Notes: generated by a model not told the origin, from the letters alone. 64,000 nucleotides of DNA from Reichenbachiella faecimaris (GCF_900176375.1 NZ_FWYF01000003.1:620001-684000); one strand, 5' to 3'; positions 19,273 through 28,793 are shown, counted from the first letter of the stretch. Numbers and translations are program-made.

Positions 19273-19557
19273 ATGACAGAATTATCAATAAAAATAAAAA
19301 TAGGCAATAGAGAATACCCTATGAAGGTGGCGGCTAGTGAAGAAGCAACCATTCGTGAAGCGGGTAAAAAAATAAATGAGAAGCTAAAGTCTTTTCAGGA
19401 TCAATTTGGTATTGACGATAAACAGGATCTTTTAGCGATGGTGGCCATCGATAGTTTCGTGGAAAAACTGAGGGCTATGGAGCTCCGGCAAACCACTGAT
19501 GAAGTGGCGATGGATCAAATTTCAAAACTCAACCGATTAGTCTCTGCTGAACTATAA
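19273..19557 (+). CDS. zapA: Cell division protein ZapA
   Basis: 94 residues with the ZapA pattern: N-terminal beta strands LSIKIKIGNREYPMKVAASEEATIREAGKKINEKL, then DKQDLLAMVAIDSFVEKL and a C-terminal coiled-coil helix. ZapA tetramers crosslink FtsZ filaments at the division site. It lies in a pheT-coiled coil-zapA-rny row on one strand, an arrangement consistent with a housekeeping operon. Only 36 bp separate it from rny, which leaves no room for a 6S RNA here. Confidence 0.88.
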   Translation: MTELSIKIKIGNREYPMKVAASEEATIREAGKKINEKLKSFQDQFGIDDKQDLLAMVAIDSFVEKLRAMELRQTTDEVAMDQISKLNRLVSAEL

Positions 19558-19593
19558 TATTCATTTCTGCTAAGCATTCTTTGCTCCCGTGCC

Positions 19594-21177
19594 ATGATAA
19601 ATATATACATCATGGACAACACACTACTTATATTACTTTCATCCCTTGGTGGATTAGCCGTAGGTTTTGGCATTAGCAAGTTTATGGCCAAACGAGCCGA
19701 AGGCAAGCGATTGTCTGAATCCAGAGGGCAAGCCGAGATGATCATCAAAGAGGCAACGATTAGTGCTGAGAATATCAAAAAAGAAAAGGCCATTGAAGCG
19801 AAGGAACATTTCCTAAAAAAGAAGTCTGAATTTGAAGAAGAAGCCAATCGTAAAAAGAACCTCATTATTGCTAATGAGAATAAGGTCAAGCAGAGAGAAA
19901 GTCAGGTATCCAAGCAAATAGAGCAAAACAAACGAACAGAAGCAGAGCTTGAGAGTCAAAAAGAAAACCTTGATGCGCAGATGGAAATCGTGAAGCGCAG
20001 AAAAGAGGAAATTGAAAAAACCAAGCAAGATCAGACAGCAATCCTGGAGAAAATATCTAACCTATCAGCCACTGAAGCGATCGATCAGCTGAAAGAAACG
20101 CTGAAAGATGAAGCCAGGACCAAAGCTTCTTCGCACATCAAAGACATCATAGAAGAGGCCAAACTTACGGCAACAAAGGAGGCTAAGAAAATCGTAATCC
20201 AAACGATTCAGCGTACAGCTACAGAACATGCCATTGAAAATTGTGTGTCTATTTTCAATATAGAAAGTGACGATATCAAAGGTAAGATTATTGGGCGTGA
20301 AGGACGAAATATTAGAGCCTTAGAAGCTGCTACAGGTGTGGAGATAATTGTGGATGATACGCCAGAGGCCATTATTATTTCTGGGTTTGACCCTGTCAGA
20401 AGAGAGATTGCCAGATTGTCTCTGCACAGACTAGTGACGGATGGAAGAATTCACCCTGCTCGAATTGAAGAAATTGTCGCTAAGACCACAAAGAACATTG
20501 AGGAAGAAATTGTGGAAATTGGCGAACGAACAGTCATAGATTTAGGTATTCATGGCCTTCACCCAGAGCTAATCAAAATGGTGGGTCGTATGAGATTCAG
20601 ATCATCTTATGGTCAGAACTTATTGCAGCACTCAAGAGAAGTTGCCAAGCTTTGTGCTACGCTAGCTTCTGAGCTGGGACTCAATGCCAAGCAAGCGAAA
20701 CGTGCGGGCTTACTTCACGATATTGGAAAAGTTTGGCCTGAGGAAGCCGAACAGCCACATGCCATTGTGGGCATGGAATTGGCCAAGAAATACAAAGAGC
20801 ACCCGGATGTATGCAATGCCATTGGTGCGCATCACGACGAAATTGAAATGACCACGTTGATTTCTCCAATCATACAAACCTGTGATGCGATTTCGGGCTC
20901 GCGTCCAGGGGCAAGGAGAGAGATCATGGAATCTTATATCAAGCGTCTGAAAGATCTGGAAGCACTTGCTTTGGGATTCGAAGGTGTACATAAGTGCTAT
21001 GCGATACAGGCTGGTAGAGAACTACGCGTATTGGTAGATGCTGATAAAGTGACTGATAAGTCTGCAGGAGATTTGTCTTTTGAGATTTCGTCTAAAATCG
21101 AAAATGACATGCAATATCCTGGTCAGATCAAAGTAACCGTTATTAGAGAAATGAGATCAATCAGCTACGCCAAGTAG
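19594..21177 (+). CDS. rny: Ribonuclease Y
   Basis: 527 residues (522 if the second ATG at 19612, [11 protein letters not shown], is used). Order: N-terminal membrane helix, long coiled coil (about 30-200, rich in K/E), KH domain with [15 protein letters not shown], and HD domain with [12 protein letters not shown] and LLHDIGK (His375-Asp376) plus AHHDEIE. RNase Y is the membrane-anchored endonuclease that initiates mRNA decay in many bacteria; both catalytic HD and RNA-binding KH motifs are intact. The full coiled coil and family length indicate a complete gene. Confidence 0.96.
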   Translation: MINIYIMDNTLLILLSSLGGLAVGFGISKFMAKRAEGKRLSESRGQAEMIIKEATISAENIKKEKAIEAKEHFLKKKSEFEEEANRKKNLIIANENKVKQRESQVSKQIEQNKRTEAELESQKENLDAQMEIVKRRKEEIEKTKQDQTAILEKISNLSATEAIDQLKETLKDEARTKASSHIKDIIEEAKLTATKEAKKIVIQTIQRTATEHAIENCVSIFNIESDDIKGKIIGREGRNIRALEAATGVEIIVDDTPEAIIISGFDPVRREIARLSLHRLVTDGRIHPARIEEIVAKTTKNIEEEIVEIGERTVIDLGIHGLHPELIKMVGRMRFRSSYGQNLLQHSREVAKLCATLASELGLNAKQAKRAGLLHDIGKVWPEEAEQPHAIVGMELAKKYKEHPDVCNAIGAHHDEIEMTTLISPIIQTCDAISGSRPGARREIMESYIKRLKDLEALALGFEGVHKCYAIQAGRELRVLVDADKVTDKSAGDLSFEISSKIENDMQYPGQIKVTVIREMRSISYAK

Positions 21178-21256
21178 GTGGATTAGTAATACATGTTGTT
21201 TCTTTTATTGTGCATGGTCGGAGTTGACAATGTGCTTCACATTAAGCTCTTATATC

Positions 21257-21652
21257 ATGACAGACAAATTACATGTTCTTGTACTATTTTTTATTCTCAT
21301 CTTTCTTACTTCAGGCTGCCAGGACGAAGACCAACCCAGTATCCTTGGCGTATGGTCGTGTAGCGAGGGATATCTTGAAAATTGTGGTGAATCCTCCATT
21401 TTTTATGATTTAGAATGTGAAGGTTTTGAAGTTACCTTTCTGTCGGACGGAACTTTTGCTACAGCCATTGAATTCAATGGAGAGATTATTGAGAGTGAAG
21501 GCACTTATATTATTTCTGATGATTTTTTGATTTTAAACCTTGAAACTGGAAATGAGGCAACAGATAGGTTTACACTATCTTCTAGCGAACTTCAAATTAT
21601 CAATGAGCAAGGGGAGGGCTGTCAGTTGATTTGGGTTTACACAAAGGTTTAA
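21257..21652 (+). CDS. Small lipocalin-like lipoprotein
   Basis: The frame is open from 21224 but the start at ATG 21257 (MTDKLHVLVLFFILIFLTSGC) gives a clean signal peptide with lipobox LTSGC, so this start is chosen (131 residues). The mature part is acidic and beta-rich, with ILGVWSCSEGY, FEVTFLSDGTFATAI, SEGTYIISDDFLILNL and CQLIWVYTKV, the strand pattern of the lipocalin-like domains common in Bacteroidota. Three or four extra cysteines may form disulphides. Function unknown; it stands alone between rny and an unrelated membrane protein. Confidence 0.7.
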   Translation: MTDKLHVLVLFFILIFLTSGCQDEDQPSILGVWSCSEGYLENCGESSIFYDLECEGFEVTFLSDGTFATAIEFNGEIIESEGTYIISDDFLILNLETGNEATDRFTLSSSELQIINEQGEGCQLIWVYTKV

Positions 21653-21717
21653 TTGGCTTGATATCAACGTTTTTATGAAAGAACTTTTTTATCAATCCCA
21701 ATAATATATTGGCATAA

Positions 21718-22284
21718 GTGCGATATTTGCTTGCAAAGTGCCAAAAGCTTTTGAGAGAAAAATTCGTAGCCATATTGTTTCTATTTGTTCTAATCGTGCC
21801 TCCAGTGGCTACTATTGGTTGGTTGCGTTTTGAAAAGTATCAACTACGACGACAGATCAAACGGCAACTGATGGTCTATATAGATCGCAATGAGCTTGTA
21901 AAATTTAAGTTTTCAGATCAGGAGGTTGAAAATGAATTGGTCTGGGAGCACGCCAAAGAGTTTGAATATCAAGGACAGATGTACGATGTAGTGCATAGAA
22001 AAGAACTCGGAGATAGCACAGTGTTTTGGTGTTGGTGGGATCATGAGGAGACCAAACTTAACCAACAGCTCTTGTCTATTACTAATCGTGCTTTTGGGAA
22101 TGACCCCCATAAAAAAGAAACACAAACGCATCTTATCACATTTCTCAAGTCGCTTTATGCACAAGAAAAAATGCAATGGGAAGCGTGCATTACCCTATCT
22201 ACAGTAGATAGTTGTACAGCTTTTTGTCAAACTTTCTATTCTTTTCTAAGCTCACCACCTACACCACCACCCAATTTGAGTTAA
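21718..22284 (+). CDS. Single-pass membrane protein of unknown function
   Basis: 188 residues from a GTG start. One membrane helix near residues 16-36 (FVAILFLFVLIVPPVATIGWL) follows a short basic N-terminus; the rest is predicted soluble, with KFKFSDQEVENELVWEHAKE and a two-tryptophan segment FWCWWDHEET. No family recognised. It sits upstream of the heme-receptor-like TonB gene in the same direction and might be cotranscribed with it, but the leader of that gene contains hairpins. Confidence 0.55.
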   Translation: MRYLLAKCQKLLREKFVAILFLFVLIVPPVATIGWLRFEKYQLRRQIKRQLMVYIDRNELVKFKFSDQEVENELVWEHAKEFEYQGQMYDVVHRKELGDSTVFWCWWDHEETKLNQQLLSITNRAFGNDPHKKETQTHLITFLKSLYAQEKMQWEACITLSTVDSCTAFCQTFYSFLSSPPTPPPNLS

Positions 22285-22307
22285 TCCTTTTTTGTGTTCA
22301 TTCTCGC

Positions 22308-22347
22308 TGCCATTTGGCAGACGGAAATGATATGCCCATTCGGGCAT
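22308..22347 (+). promoter_or_regulatory. Two hairpins in the leader of the TonB receptor gene
   Basis: TGCCATTTGGCA (22308-22319, palindromic) and ATGCCC-ATTC-GGGCAT (22332-22347, 6-bp stem, 4-nt loop) lie 30-70 bp upstream of the start at 22378. They could be an operator or an RNA control element; neither matches a Fur box that I can recognise. Confidence 0.35.
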
Positions 22348-22377
22348 GAATTGATTATTAACTCAAAAAATCAAATA

Positions 22378-24783
22378 ATGAAGAATATTTATTTATTGTG
22401 GTTATTGCTGGGTGTCTGTATATTGGCAAAAGCTCAGACAATAACCATAAAGGACAAGGAAAGTCAGCTTCCAATAGAGCTGGTGACCCTGTCCAGCACA
22501 AAGCCCAGTGCTTATGCAACTACCAATGCAAAGGGGCAAGCTGATGTTTCAGCATTTAAAAATGCAGAGAAAATTGTGATTCGAACACTGGGTCATAAAC
22601 CAGTGGCTCAGTCTTATGAAGAACTGGTTTCAGGGGATTTGGTAGTGTTTTTAGAGCACTCTAATCTCAATTTGGATGAAGTGGTAATTTCAGGAACCAG
22701 ATGGAATCAAATTTCCTCGAATGTACCGTCTAAAATTGTGTCGATTGGTGCTGAAGCCCTGAAGTTGCAAAACCCACAAACTGCAGCAGATCTATTGAGT
22801 TTGTCTGGTAAAGTTTATGTGCAAAAGAGTCAGCAGGGTGGTGGAAGTCCTATGATTCGAGGATTTGCTACCAATCGATTGCTCTACACCGTAGATGGTG
22901 TTCGTATGAATACGGCTATTTTTAGAGGAGGCAATATTCAGAATGTGATCAACTTGGACCCCTTTGCTACTGAAAATACCGAAGTGCTGTTCGGGCCAGG
23001 TTCTGTGATTTATGGGAGTGATGCTGTAGGAGGAGTAATGAGTTTTCAGACGCTTACACCACAGCTGTCACTTACTGATAAACCTTTGATTTCAGGAAAG
23101 GCACTGACGCGCTATTCGTCTGCAAACAATGAGAAGACCGGCCACTTTGATGTGAATGTAGGTTTCAAAAAGTGGGCCTTGGTATCTAGTATCAGTTACT
23201 GGGACTACGATGATTTGCGCCAAGGAAGCCATGGGCCTGATGACTACCTAAAGACCTATCATGTCGAACGTGCAGATAGTGTAGATCACGTCATAAGTCA
23301 AAGTGACCCATTGCTACAAGTGCCGTCTGCCTATTCTCAAATCAATTTCATGCAGAAGGTAAGGTTCAAGCCAAATCAGAATTGGGACTTTCAATATGGA
23401 TTTCACTATTCCGAAACATCGAACTATGGACGGTACGATCGACACAATCGTACCCGAAATGGAACAGCTCGCTATGCAGAGTGGAATTATGGGCCACAAA
23501 AATGGATGATGAACAATCTGAATGTAACTCATTCTGGAAACAATTCTTTGTACGATCAGATGACCGTCAGATTGGCTCATCAGGCTTTTGAAGAAAGTAG
23601 GATTGATCGATCATTGAATAGTGATGAGCGAACAACCAACTCAGAAGAAGTAGCAGCTTATTCTATCAATCTTGATTTTGTTAAAGTCATGAATACGAAA
23701 CATAAGCTGTTTTATGGTGCCGAATATGTGTTGGATGATGTGACCTCTACAGGAATGCTTACGGATATATCTAATGATACTCATACTATTGGTCCGGCAA
23801 GATATCCGCAGTCTACTTGGGCGTCAATGGCCGTGTATGTCAATGATGAATATTCGGTTTCCGAGCAATTCACGGTTCAGGGCGGCTTACGTTACAACCA
23901 CTTCAAACTGGATGCAGCATTTGATAATGCCTTTTATCCATTTCCATTCGAGGAAGCCAATCTAAACAATGGCGCATTGACGGGGAGCTTGGGTGGCGTA
24001 TATCGCCCGTCAGATTCCTGGGTGATTAGTACCAATTTTGGAACGGCATTCAGATCTCCCAATGTGGACGATATAGGAAAAGTATTCGATTCAGAACCAG
24101 GCGCGGTTACAGTCCCTAATCCTGATCTGGATGCGGAATATGCCTACAATGTGGATTTGGGTGTGGCCAAGGTTTTTGGCGACTTTGTGAAACTTGATGT
24201 GACAGGATATTATACGATCCTGAAAAACGCTTTGGTTCGTAGAGATTATCAACTCAATGGACAGGATAGCATTCTATACGATGGAGTATTGAGTCAGGTA
24301 CAGGCCATGCAAAATGCTGCTGAAGCCAATGTATATGGCGTACAGTTAGGCTTGGAGGTTAAACTTCCCGCAGGTTTCAATTTCTCCTCAGATCTGAATT
24401 TTCAGAAAGGAGAAGAAGAGTTGGATGATGGTACCACCAGTGCTTCACGTCACGCTGCGCCATTTTTTGGAGTGAGCAGATTAGGGTTTAAGGCAGACAA
24501 ACTCAATCTGCAATTGTACACCACCTATCAAGGTGAGAAAAGTTTTGATGATCTGCCAGTATCTGAGCAAGGCAAAGACGAAATCTATGCAAAAGATGCC
24601 GATGGCAATAACTATTCTCCCTCTTGGTACACCTTAAATTTTAAAGCCATGTTTCAGTATTCGGAAGCTTTTACAGTAAGTGCAGGTTTGGAGAATATTA
24701 CAGATCAGCGATATAGACCCTACAGCTCTGGACTGTCGGGTCCAGGAAGGAATTTTGTTTTTTCCTTGGCTGCTAATTTTTAG
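22378..24783 (+). CDS. TonB-dependent receptor resembling heme/hemoglobin receptors
   Basis: The frame is open from 22294, but ATG 22378 (MKNIYLLWLLLGVCILAKAQ) gives a proper signal peptide and is taken as the start (801 residues). A short carboxypeptidase-regulatory-like domain precedes a plug with SQQGGGSPMIRGFATNRLLY and TVDGVRMNTAIFRGGN, sequence typical of the HmuR/hemoglobin-transferrin-lactoferrin receptor class, and FRSP and PNPDL barrel motifs that correspond to FRAP and NPNL of heme receptors. The barrel ends in NFVFSLAANF. Heme uptake is a reasonable guess, but no heme-binding lipoprotein or haem permease adjoins it, so other metal chelates are possible. Confidence 0.85.
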   Translation: MKNIYLLWLLLGVCILAKAQTITIKDKESQLPIELVTLSSTKPSAYATTNAKGQADVSAFKNAEKIVIRTLGHKPVAQSYEELVSGDLVVFLEHSNLNLDEVVISGTRWNQISSNVPSKIVSIGAEALKLQNPQTAADLLSLSGKVYVQKSQQGGGSPMIRGFATNRLLYTVDGVRMNTAIFRGGNIQNVINLDPFATENTEVLFGPGSVIYGSDAVGGVMSFQTLTPQLSLTDKPLISGKALTRYSSANNEKTGHFDVNVGFKKWALVSSISYWDYDDLRQGSHGPDDYLKTYHVERADSVDHVISQSDPLLQVPSAYSQINFMQKVRFKPNQNWDFQYGFHYSETSNYGRYDRHNRTRNGTARYAEWNYGPQKWMMNNLNVTHSGNNSLYDQMTVRLAHQAFEESRIDRSLNSDERTTNSEEVAAYSINLDFVKVMNTKHKLFYGAEYVLDDVTSTGMLTDISNDTHTIGPARYPQSTWASMAVYVNDEYSVSEQFTVQGGLRYNHFKLDAAFDNAFYPFPFEEANLNNGALTGSLGGVYRPSDSWVISTNFGTAFRSPNVDDIGKVFDSEPGAVTVPNPDLDAEYAYNVDLGVAKVFGDFVKLDVTGYYTILKNALVRRDYQLNGQDSILYDGVLSQVQAMQNAAEANVYGVQLGLEVKLPAGFNFSSDLNFQKGEEELDDGTTSASRHAAPFFGVSRLGFKADKLNLQLYTTYQGEKSFDDLPVSEQGKDEIYAKDADGNNYSPSWYTLNFKAMFQYSEAFTVSAGLENITDQRYRPYSSGLSGPGRNFVFSLAANF

Positions 24784-25115
24784 GAGGTAAGAGAAATTTA
24801 TTCAAAGGACGGTCATTTCGACCGAAGGGATAATCTTATTAAATTTTAATAGATTTCTTTGATTGCTGATTTCTTATTGCTGGGGTAGGGCGTTTTGGCA
24901 TAAAGCCGTTCTATTACTGAACAAGAGTTTTTCAAACAGCAAAAAGGAAATTTAAAATTAGATTTTTAGGTTAGGTAAACAGACAGCCTCGGGTGAAAGC
25001 TTGGGGCTGTTGTTTTTTGTGCAATAGTTCTTTTTATATTAGCCATACAGATAGAGTGCAAATCAAGTGCATTGTGCACTTTATACGATTGTTATCTACC
25101 ATTCCCGTTTCGCAG
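24784..25115. other. Intergenic region with terminator and short hairpin
   Basis: 332 bp without a convincing gene. It holds a terminator (24984-25019) and a perfect small hairpin AAGTGCA-TTG-TGCACTT (25065-25081), then GTTATCTACC (25091-25100), which recurs inverted at 25749-25758 on the other side of the next gene. Confidence 0.6.
24984..25019 (+). terminator. Rho-independent terminator after the TonB receptor
   Basis: Stem CAGCCTC (24984-24990) pairs with GGGGCTG (25003-25009) with one G-T pair, followed by TGTTTTTTGT. It lies 200 bp after the receptor stop. Confidence 0.7.
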
Positions 25116-25758
25116 ATGAAGCCTTCTAACATCATTGAATTTGACTACCGAAAGCGTATGAACGCTATCCTTGGTGAATCCTGGAAGATTTTCAAATCGC
25201 AATTCATTCATGGTAGACACGAAATCAACAAAGAAGCCCCCTTTCAACATCATTTTGCGCAGATAATACGATCTGTCGGTAATCTTTACTCAATTGGTGA
25301 GAATGACCTTTTCAAAGTTGATTTGGAAACCAAATGTGAGAACGTAAAGGGAAAGTCCAAGTACATAGACATTTCCTGCAAATTTGTAAAACACTGCAAC
25401 TGTGCCATCGAACTAAAATTTAAAACTTCCCAACAGGGAGCACAAGATCACGGAAGAATTGATGTTTATGTTGACATTGAGGCACTAGAACTCGTTACCG
25501 AATCTCAATTTGATCTTGGCAAGTTTTACATGATCACAGATAGCACTCCTTATGTAAATCAATCAAGAAAGGGAGTTGGAACTGTCTTTTCAACCCACGA
25601 TGGACATTTTTCATCTTCTAACCAAGAATTTTGGTACAACAGTAAAGGGCGTGAGGATGTTAGGGTCAATTTGCGTAACTCATATAATTTCAACTGGGAA
25701 CACATTGAAAACTGGTACTTCCTCGAACTAACAATTGAGTAGAAAAAAGGTAGATAAC
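25091..25758. repeat. Inverted 10-bp repeats flanking the PD-(D/E)XK-like gene
   Basis: GTTATCTACC at 25091-25100 and its complement GGTAGATAAC at 25749-25758 bracket the gene almost exactly; with one or two mismatches the similarity extends 5 bp further out. It may mark the ends of an inserted unit, though 10 bp can occur by chance. Confidence 0.4.
25116..25742 (+). CDS. PD-(D/E)XK-fold nuclease-like protein, isolated
   Basis: The frame is open from 24993 inside the terminator; ATG 25116 is the likely start (208 residues). The arrangement Glu40 (helix), KYIDIS (Asp85) and IELKFK (Glu99-x-Lys101), followed by a helix with DVYVDIEALE, matches the core of PD-(D/E)XK nuclease-fold domains. No DNA-binding or helicase domain is attached and no methylase adjoins it, so it is not a standard restriction enzyme. 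The C-terminal part is beta-rich and unrecognised. Flanking inverted repeats and an unusual 3' region suggest horizontal arrival. Nuclease activity is inferred from the motif only. Confidence 0.55.
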   Translation: MKPSNIIEFDYRKRMNAILGESWKIFKSQFIHGRHEINKEAPFQHHFAQIIRSVGNLYSIGENDLFKVDLETKCENVKGKSKYIDISCKFVKHCNCAIELKFKTSQQGAQDHGRIDVYVDIEALELVTESQFDLGKFYMITDSTPYVNQSRKGVGTVFSTHDGHFSSSNQEFWYNSKGREDVRVNLRNSYNFNWEHIENWYFLELTIE

Positions 25759-26094
25759 GAACGCTGATCGGGCATATGTCTTAGTGCATTCTGGCTGGTT
25801 TCTGTGGAACTCGACCATGAATCTGCCGCTAGGAGAGGTAGGTGCTTTTTACTTGCCGCATCTCGCAGGGTAATTTGTTTTCGGAACGAAGTGCGCTTTC
25901 GAGCCATTTTCAACTATCTCCGTAATTCGATACTTTAGTGATATTGGAAAGTGTGAGCGCACTTACCACACATAAACGATATCAACAGCACATACCACTA
26001 CCATCCCACCGATTGACTTCAACGCAAAAATCCTTCTTTTTAATAAGAAAAGTATTTACTTAGATTACTGGATAAAGACCATAACCAGTAACCT
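25743..26094. other. Non-coding 3' region after the nuclease-like gene
   Basis: 352 bp with no supported gene. It contains a 9-bp inverted repeat AAGTGCGCT (25889-25897) / AGCGCACTT (25956-25964) and a composition different from neighbouring spacers (more G and C over 25760-25915). It may be the trailing part of an inserted cassette and contain the promoter of the kinase gene. Confidence 0.45.
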
Positions 26095-27999
26095 ATGAAT
26101 AGAACCTTTTGGCTGATGATCATTTTCCTGACTCATTGGAGAATTGCCATGGCACAAACATCTGAATTTGATAGCTTGTATCGGATGCTGGATCAGCCGT
26201 TGGGAGATTCTGTCAAAGGGTATGTACTAGACGAACTGTCCTATGTCTGGTTTTATAGCAATCTGGATAGCTCATTGACCTATGCAAAAAAATCCCTTCA
26301 AACCTTCGAATCCTTAGATTTGGAAAAAGGGATAGCTCAGGCATACACCTCTATAGCTGTAGCCTATCATTACAAAAACAATTGGGATAGTGCAGAGGCA
26401 AATTATCAAAAGGCTAAATCCTTTAAAGAAGCTATAGGTGATGAAGTAGGGATTGCTGGAAGTCTTAATAATCTTGGTGTACTCTATATGGATAAGGGGG
26501 ATTTAGAAGCTGCTGCCAATCAATTTCTGACCTCTCTGAAACTGAAAGAAAATCTTGGAGACTCTGCTGGCATGGCATCCGGCAATGCCAATTTGGGATT
26601 GATTTTGCGTAAGCAGGGAAATCATGAGGGAGCATTGTCCTATTATTCGAAAGCACTAAGAATTCTCCTTCAGCTCAATTCGAAAAAGAGCCTGCCTACC
26701 ATTTATCTGAACATAGGCTCGCTTTACAATTATAAGCTTGATTACGACAGTGGATTGTATTACAATAGAAAGACGCTAGACATTGCACGAGAATTGAATT
26801 CCGTCCGCTACATAGGAGAGAGCTATGTCAATCTCAGTAATTCTTTTTTGGGTTTGGAAGCATTGGACAGTGGCATTTATTATATAGATGAAGCCGTTGA
26901 GATTTTTAGGAGCAATGCGGATACGGTCAATTTATGTAAAGCCTTGATCGCTGCATCTTCTATACGTTTTGAGAATAGGGAATATAAATCAGCGCTAGAT
27001 GCGGCATTAGAAGTTAAGAAATTAAATAAAGAAAGGAACCCAGACCTTGAAGTGGATTATTACTTCAGTCTGGCCAAAAGTTATGAAGGACTTGGACAAA
27101 TGGATGAGGCCTATGAATCTTTGCTTTCAGCATATTCAGCCAAAGACTCTTTACTCAACAAATCACTTAATGAAACAATAGCCAATTTGACCGCCCAGTA
27201 TGAGAGCGAAAAAAAGGAACGTCAGATATTGGCCCTGGAGCGAGACAAGATAGAAACGGATTTGAATTTGGCTCAGTCGAATAATCAGAAAAACGTATTG
27301 CTACTGGCTTCAGCATTGATCCTTGGGGTGTCCATTTTGATATACCGTCTCTATCGGGTGAAAGTGAAATCCGAAGGCCAGATTGCAAAATCATTGGCAG
27401 AAAAAGAAACACTGCTCAAAGAAATCCATCATCGAGTGAAAAACAATCTTCAAGTAGTGTCTAGTCTACTCAGTATGCAGTCGAGATTTATCAAAGATGA
27501 GGAGGCATTAGGTGCAGTCAATGAAGGGCAGTCGAGAGTCCAGTCTATGGCATTGATCCACCAGAAGCTCTATATGGAGAATAACTTGTCTGGCGTTAAA
27601 GCCAAAGAATATATTGAGGATTTAACGGAAATTTTAAAGGAGTCCTATCAGACGGGTATAGACGTGGATTTCGAATATGTAGTGGATGACCTCACCATTG
27701 ATGTAGACACCATCATCCCAATTGGACTCATATTAAATGAGTTGATTTGCAATGCGCTTAAACATGCATTTACTCCAGGTAGTAAAGGAATAGTTTCCAT
27801 CAAACTTCAAGAAAAAAACGAGGAATTGGTATTAGAAGTTAGTGACAATGGCATTGGATCAAATGGGGAAACGTCAAGTGAATCGTTCGGAATCGTGCTG
27901 ATCGAATCATTAGCATCCAAACTAAAGGCGAGACTAGAGGTCATTGCGGATCATGGTACCAGCACTGTTTTACATATTACAAAATATAAATTGGCTTAG
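26095..27999 (+). CDS. TPR sensor histidine kinase (HisKA_2 type)
   Basis: 634 residues: signal peptide (ending AMAQ), about seven TPR units (residues 60-340, for example GIAGSLNNLGVLYMDKGDLE), a coiled coil, one membrane helix (about 400-418, VLLLASALILGVSILIYRLY), then a HisKA_2 dimerisation domain with EIHHRVKNNLQ (His445/446) and a HATPase domain with LNELICNALKHAF and DNGIGS. The TPR part is thus periplasmic and the kinase cytoplasmic. The stop codon abuts the start of the LytTR regulator, so both form one two-component unit. The signal sensed is unknown. Confidence 0.92.
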   Translation: MNRTFWLMIIFLTHWRIAMAQTSEFDSLYRMLDQPLGDSVKGYVLDELSYVWFYSNLDSSLTYAKKSLQTFESLDLEKGIAQAYTSIAVAYHYKNNWDSAEANYQKAKSFKEAIGDEVGIAGSLNNLGVLYMDKGDLEAAANQFLTSLKLKENLGDSAGMASGNANLGLILRKQGNHEGALSYYSKALRILLQLNSKKSLPTIYLNIGSLYNYKLDYDSGLYYNRKTLDIARELNSVRYIGESYVNLSNSFLGLEALDSGIYYIDEAVEIFRSNADTVNLCKALIAASSIRFENREYKSALDAALEVKKLNKERNPDLEVDYYFSLAKSYEGLGQMDEAYESLLSAYSAKDSLLNKSLNETIANLTAQYESEKKERQILALERDKIETDLNLAQSNNQKNVLLLASALILGVSILIYRLYRVKVKSEGQIAKSLAEKETLLKEIHHRVKNNLQVVSSLLSMQSRFIKDEEALGAVNEGQSRVQSMALIHQKLYMENNLSGVKAKEYIEDLTEILKESYQTGIDVDFEYVVDDLTIDVDTIIPIGLILNELICNALKHAFTPGSKGIVSIKLQEKNEELVLEVSDNGIGSNGETSSESFGIVLIESLASKLKARLEVIADHGTSTVLHITKYKLA

Positions 28000-28692
28000 A
28001 TGAACAAAAAGGTGTTGGTGGTAGAAGACGAGGCATTAATTGCCCGCGACCTTAGTTTTATCCTAGAGGATATTGGGATCAAACACATTCGCATGGCCAT
28101 GAGCTACGAAGACGCACTGGATGAATTGAAAAGAGAAACCTTTGATCTAATCTTACTCGATATCAATCTTTCGAGCGAACAGGATGGGGTGGATCTGGCA
28201 CGCCATATCAACAATACTGTTCAAACGCCATTTATTTTCATTACTTCATACTACAATGCTTCTACAGTTTCAAGAGCCAAGGTGACACAGCCATTAGGTT
28301 ATTTATTAAAGCCATTTAATGCCAATGATATCCGCATCAATGTGGAAATGGCTCTCTACAAATCTGATCATGCCAAAGAAAACACAGCGATTTATCTGAG
28401 AGAACAATCAGGAACGATTCATCTAGAGTTAGATGAAATAAAGTACCTGGAGGCACAGGACAACTATACCAAGATTGTTTGTCAGACTCGGGAGATCATA
28501 GCCAGTCAGACGCTCAAGTCCATGTTGGCCAAACTGCCAGAGTCAAATTTTGTACGAACACATAAATCATTTGCCGTACGTGTGGATCACATCAGTATGA
28601 TCAAAGGAGGATTTGTTTATATAGAGGACGATAAAGTGCCGATTGGCCGATCATACAAATCCGACTTTCAGGCCCGTATTGCAATCCTTTAG
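28000..28692 (+). CDS. LytTR-family response regulator
   Basis: 230 residues: receiver domain (about 1-120) with acidic pocket VVEDEA, phosphorylation site LILLDIN, and K in GYLLKPF, then a LytTR DNA-binding domain (about 130-230) with YLEAQDNYTKIV, TLKSMLAKLPESNFVRTHKSFAV and IPIGRSY-like end. It starts one base after the kinase stop. LytTR proteins bind pairs of direct repeats; such a pair (TGTCGTTTACT twice) begins one base after this gene's stop, ahead of the adhesin/PorP operon, which is the probable target. Confidence 0.94.
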   Translation: MNKKVLVVEDEALIARDLSFILEDIGIKHIRMAMSYEDALDELKRETFDLILLDINLSSEQDGVDLARHINNTVQTPFIFITSYYNASTVSRAKVTQPLGYLLKPFNANDIRINVEMALYKSDHAKENTAIYLREQSGTIHLELDEIKYLEAQDNYTKIVCQTREIIASQTLKSMLAKLPESNFVRTHKSFAVRVDHISMIKGGFVYIEDDKVPIGRSYKSDFQARIAIL

Positions 28693-28723
28693 TGTCGTTT
28701 ACTCAAAACTTTTGTCGTTTACT
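28693..28723 (+). promoter_or_regulatory. Direct repeat pair, candidate LytTR operator
   Basis: TGTCGTTTACT occurs at 28693-28703 and again at 28713-28723, a 20-bp repeat distance (about two helical turns), 70-100 bp before the adhesin start. Known LytTR sites are paired ~9-bp direct repeats with a period near 21 bp. Confidence 0.6.
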
Positions 28724-28793
28724 TAGAATATTACTTACCTGATTTTTTATTGGATAATTTAAGGATGTAGTCTCAAAACAGTTCTTAAAAACC

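Noticed and set aside
19558-19593. 6S RNA between zapA and rny
   Set aside because: The gap is only 36 bp, too short for the RNA.
19515-19889. 124-residue minus-strand frame across zapA/rny
   Set aside because: Mirror of the lysine/glutamate-rich RNase Y coiled coil, giving artificial Ser/Phe/Leu runs.
25728-25913. 61-residue minus-strand frame after the nuclease-like gene
   Set aside because: No signal, motif or conserved composition; treated as non-coding spacer.
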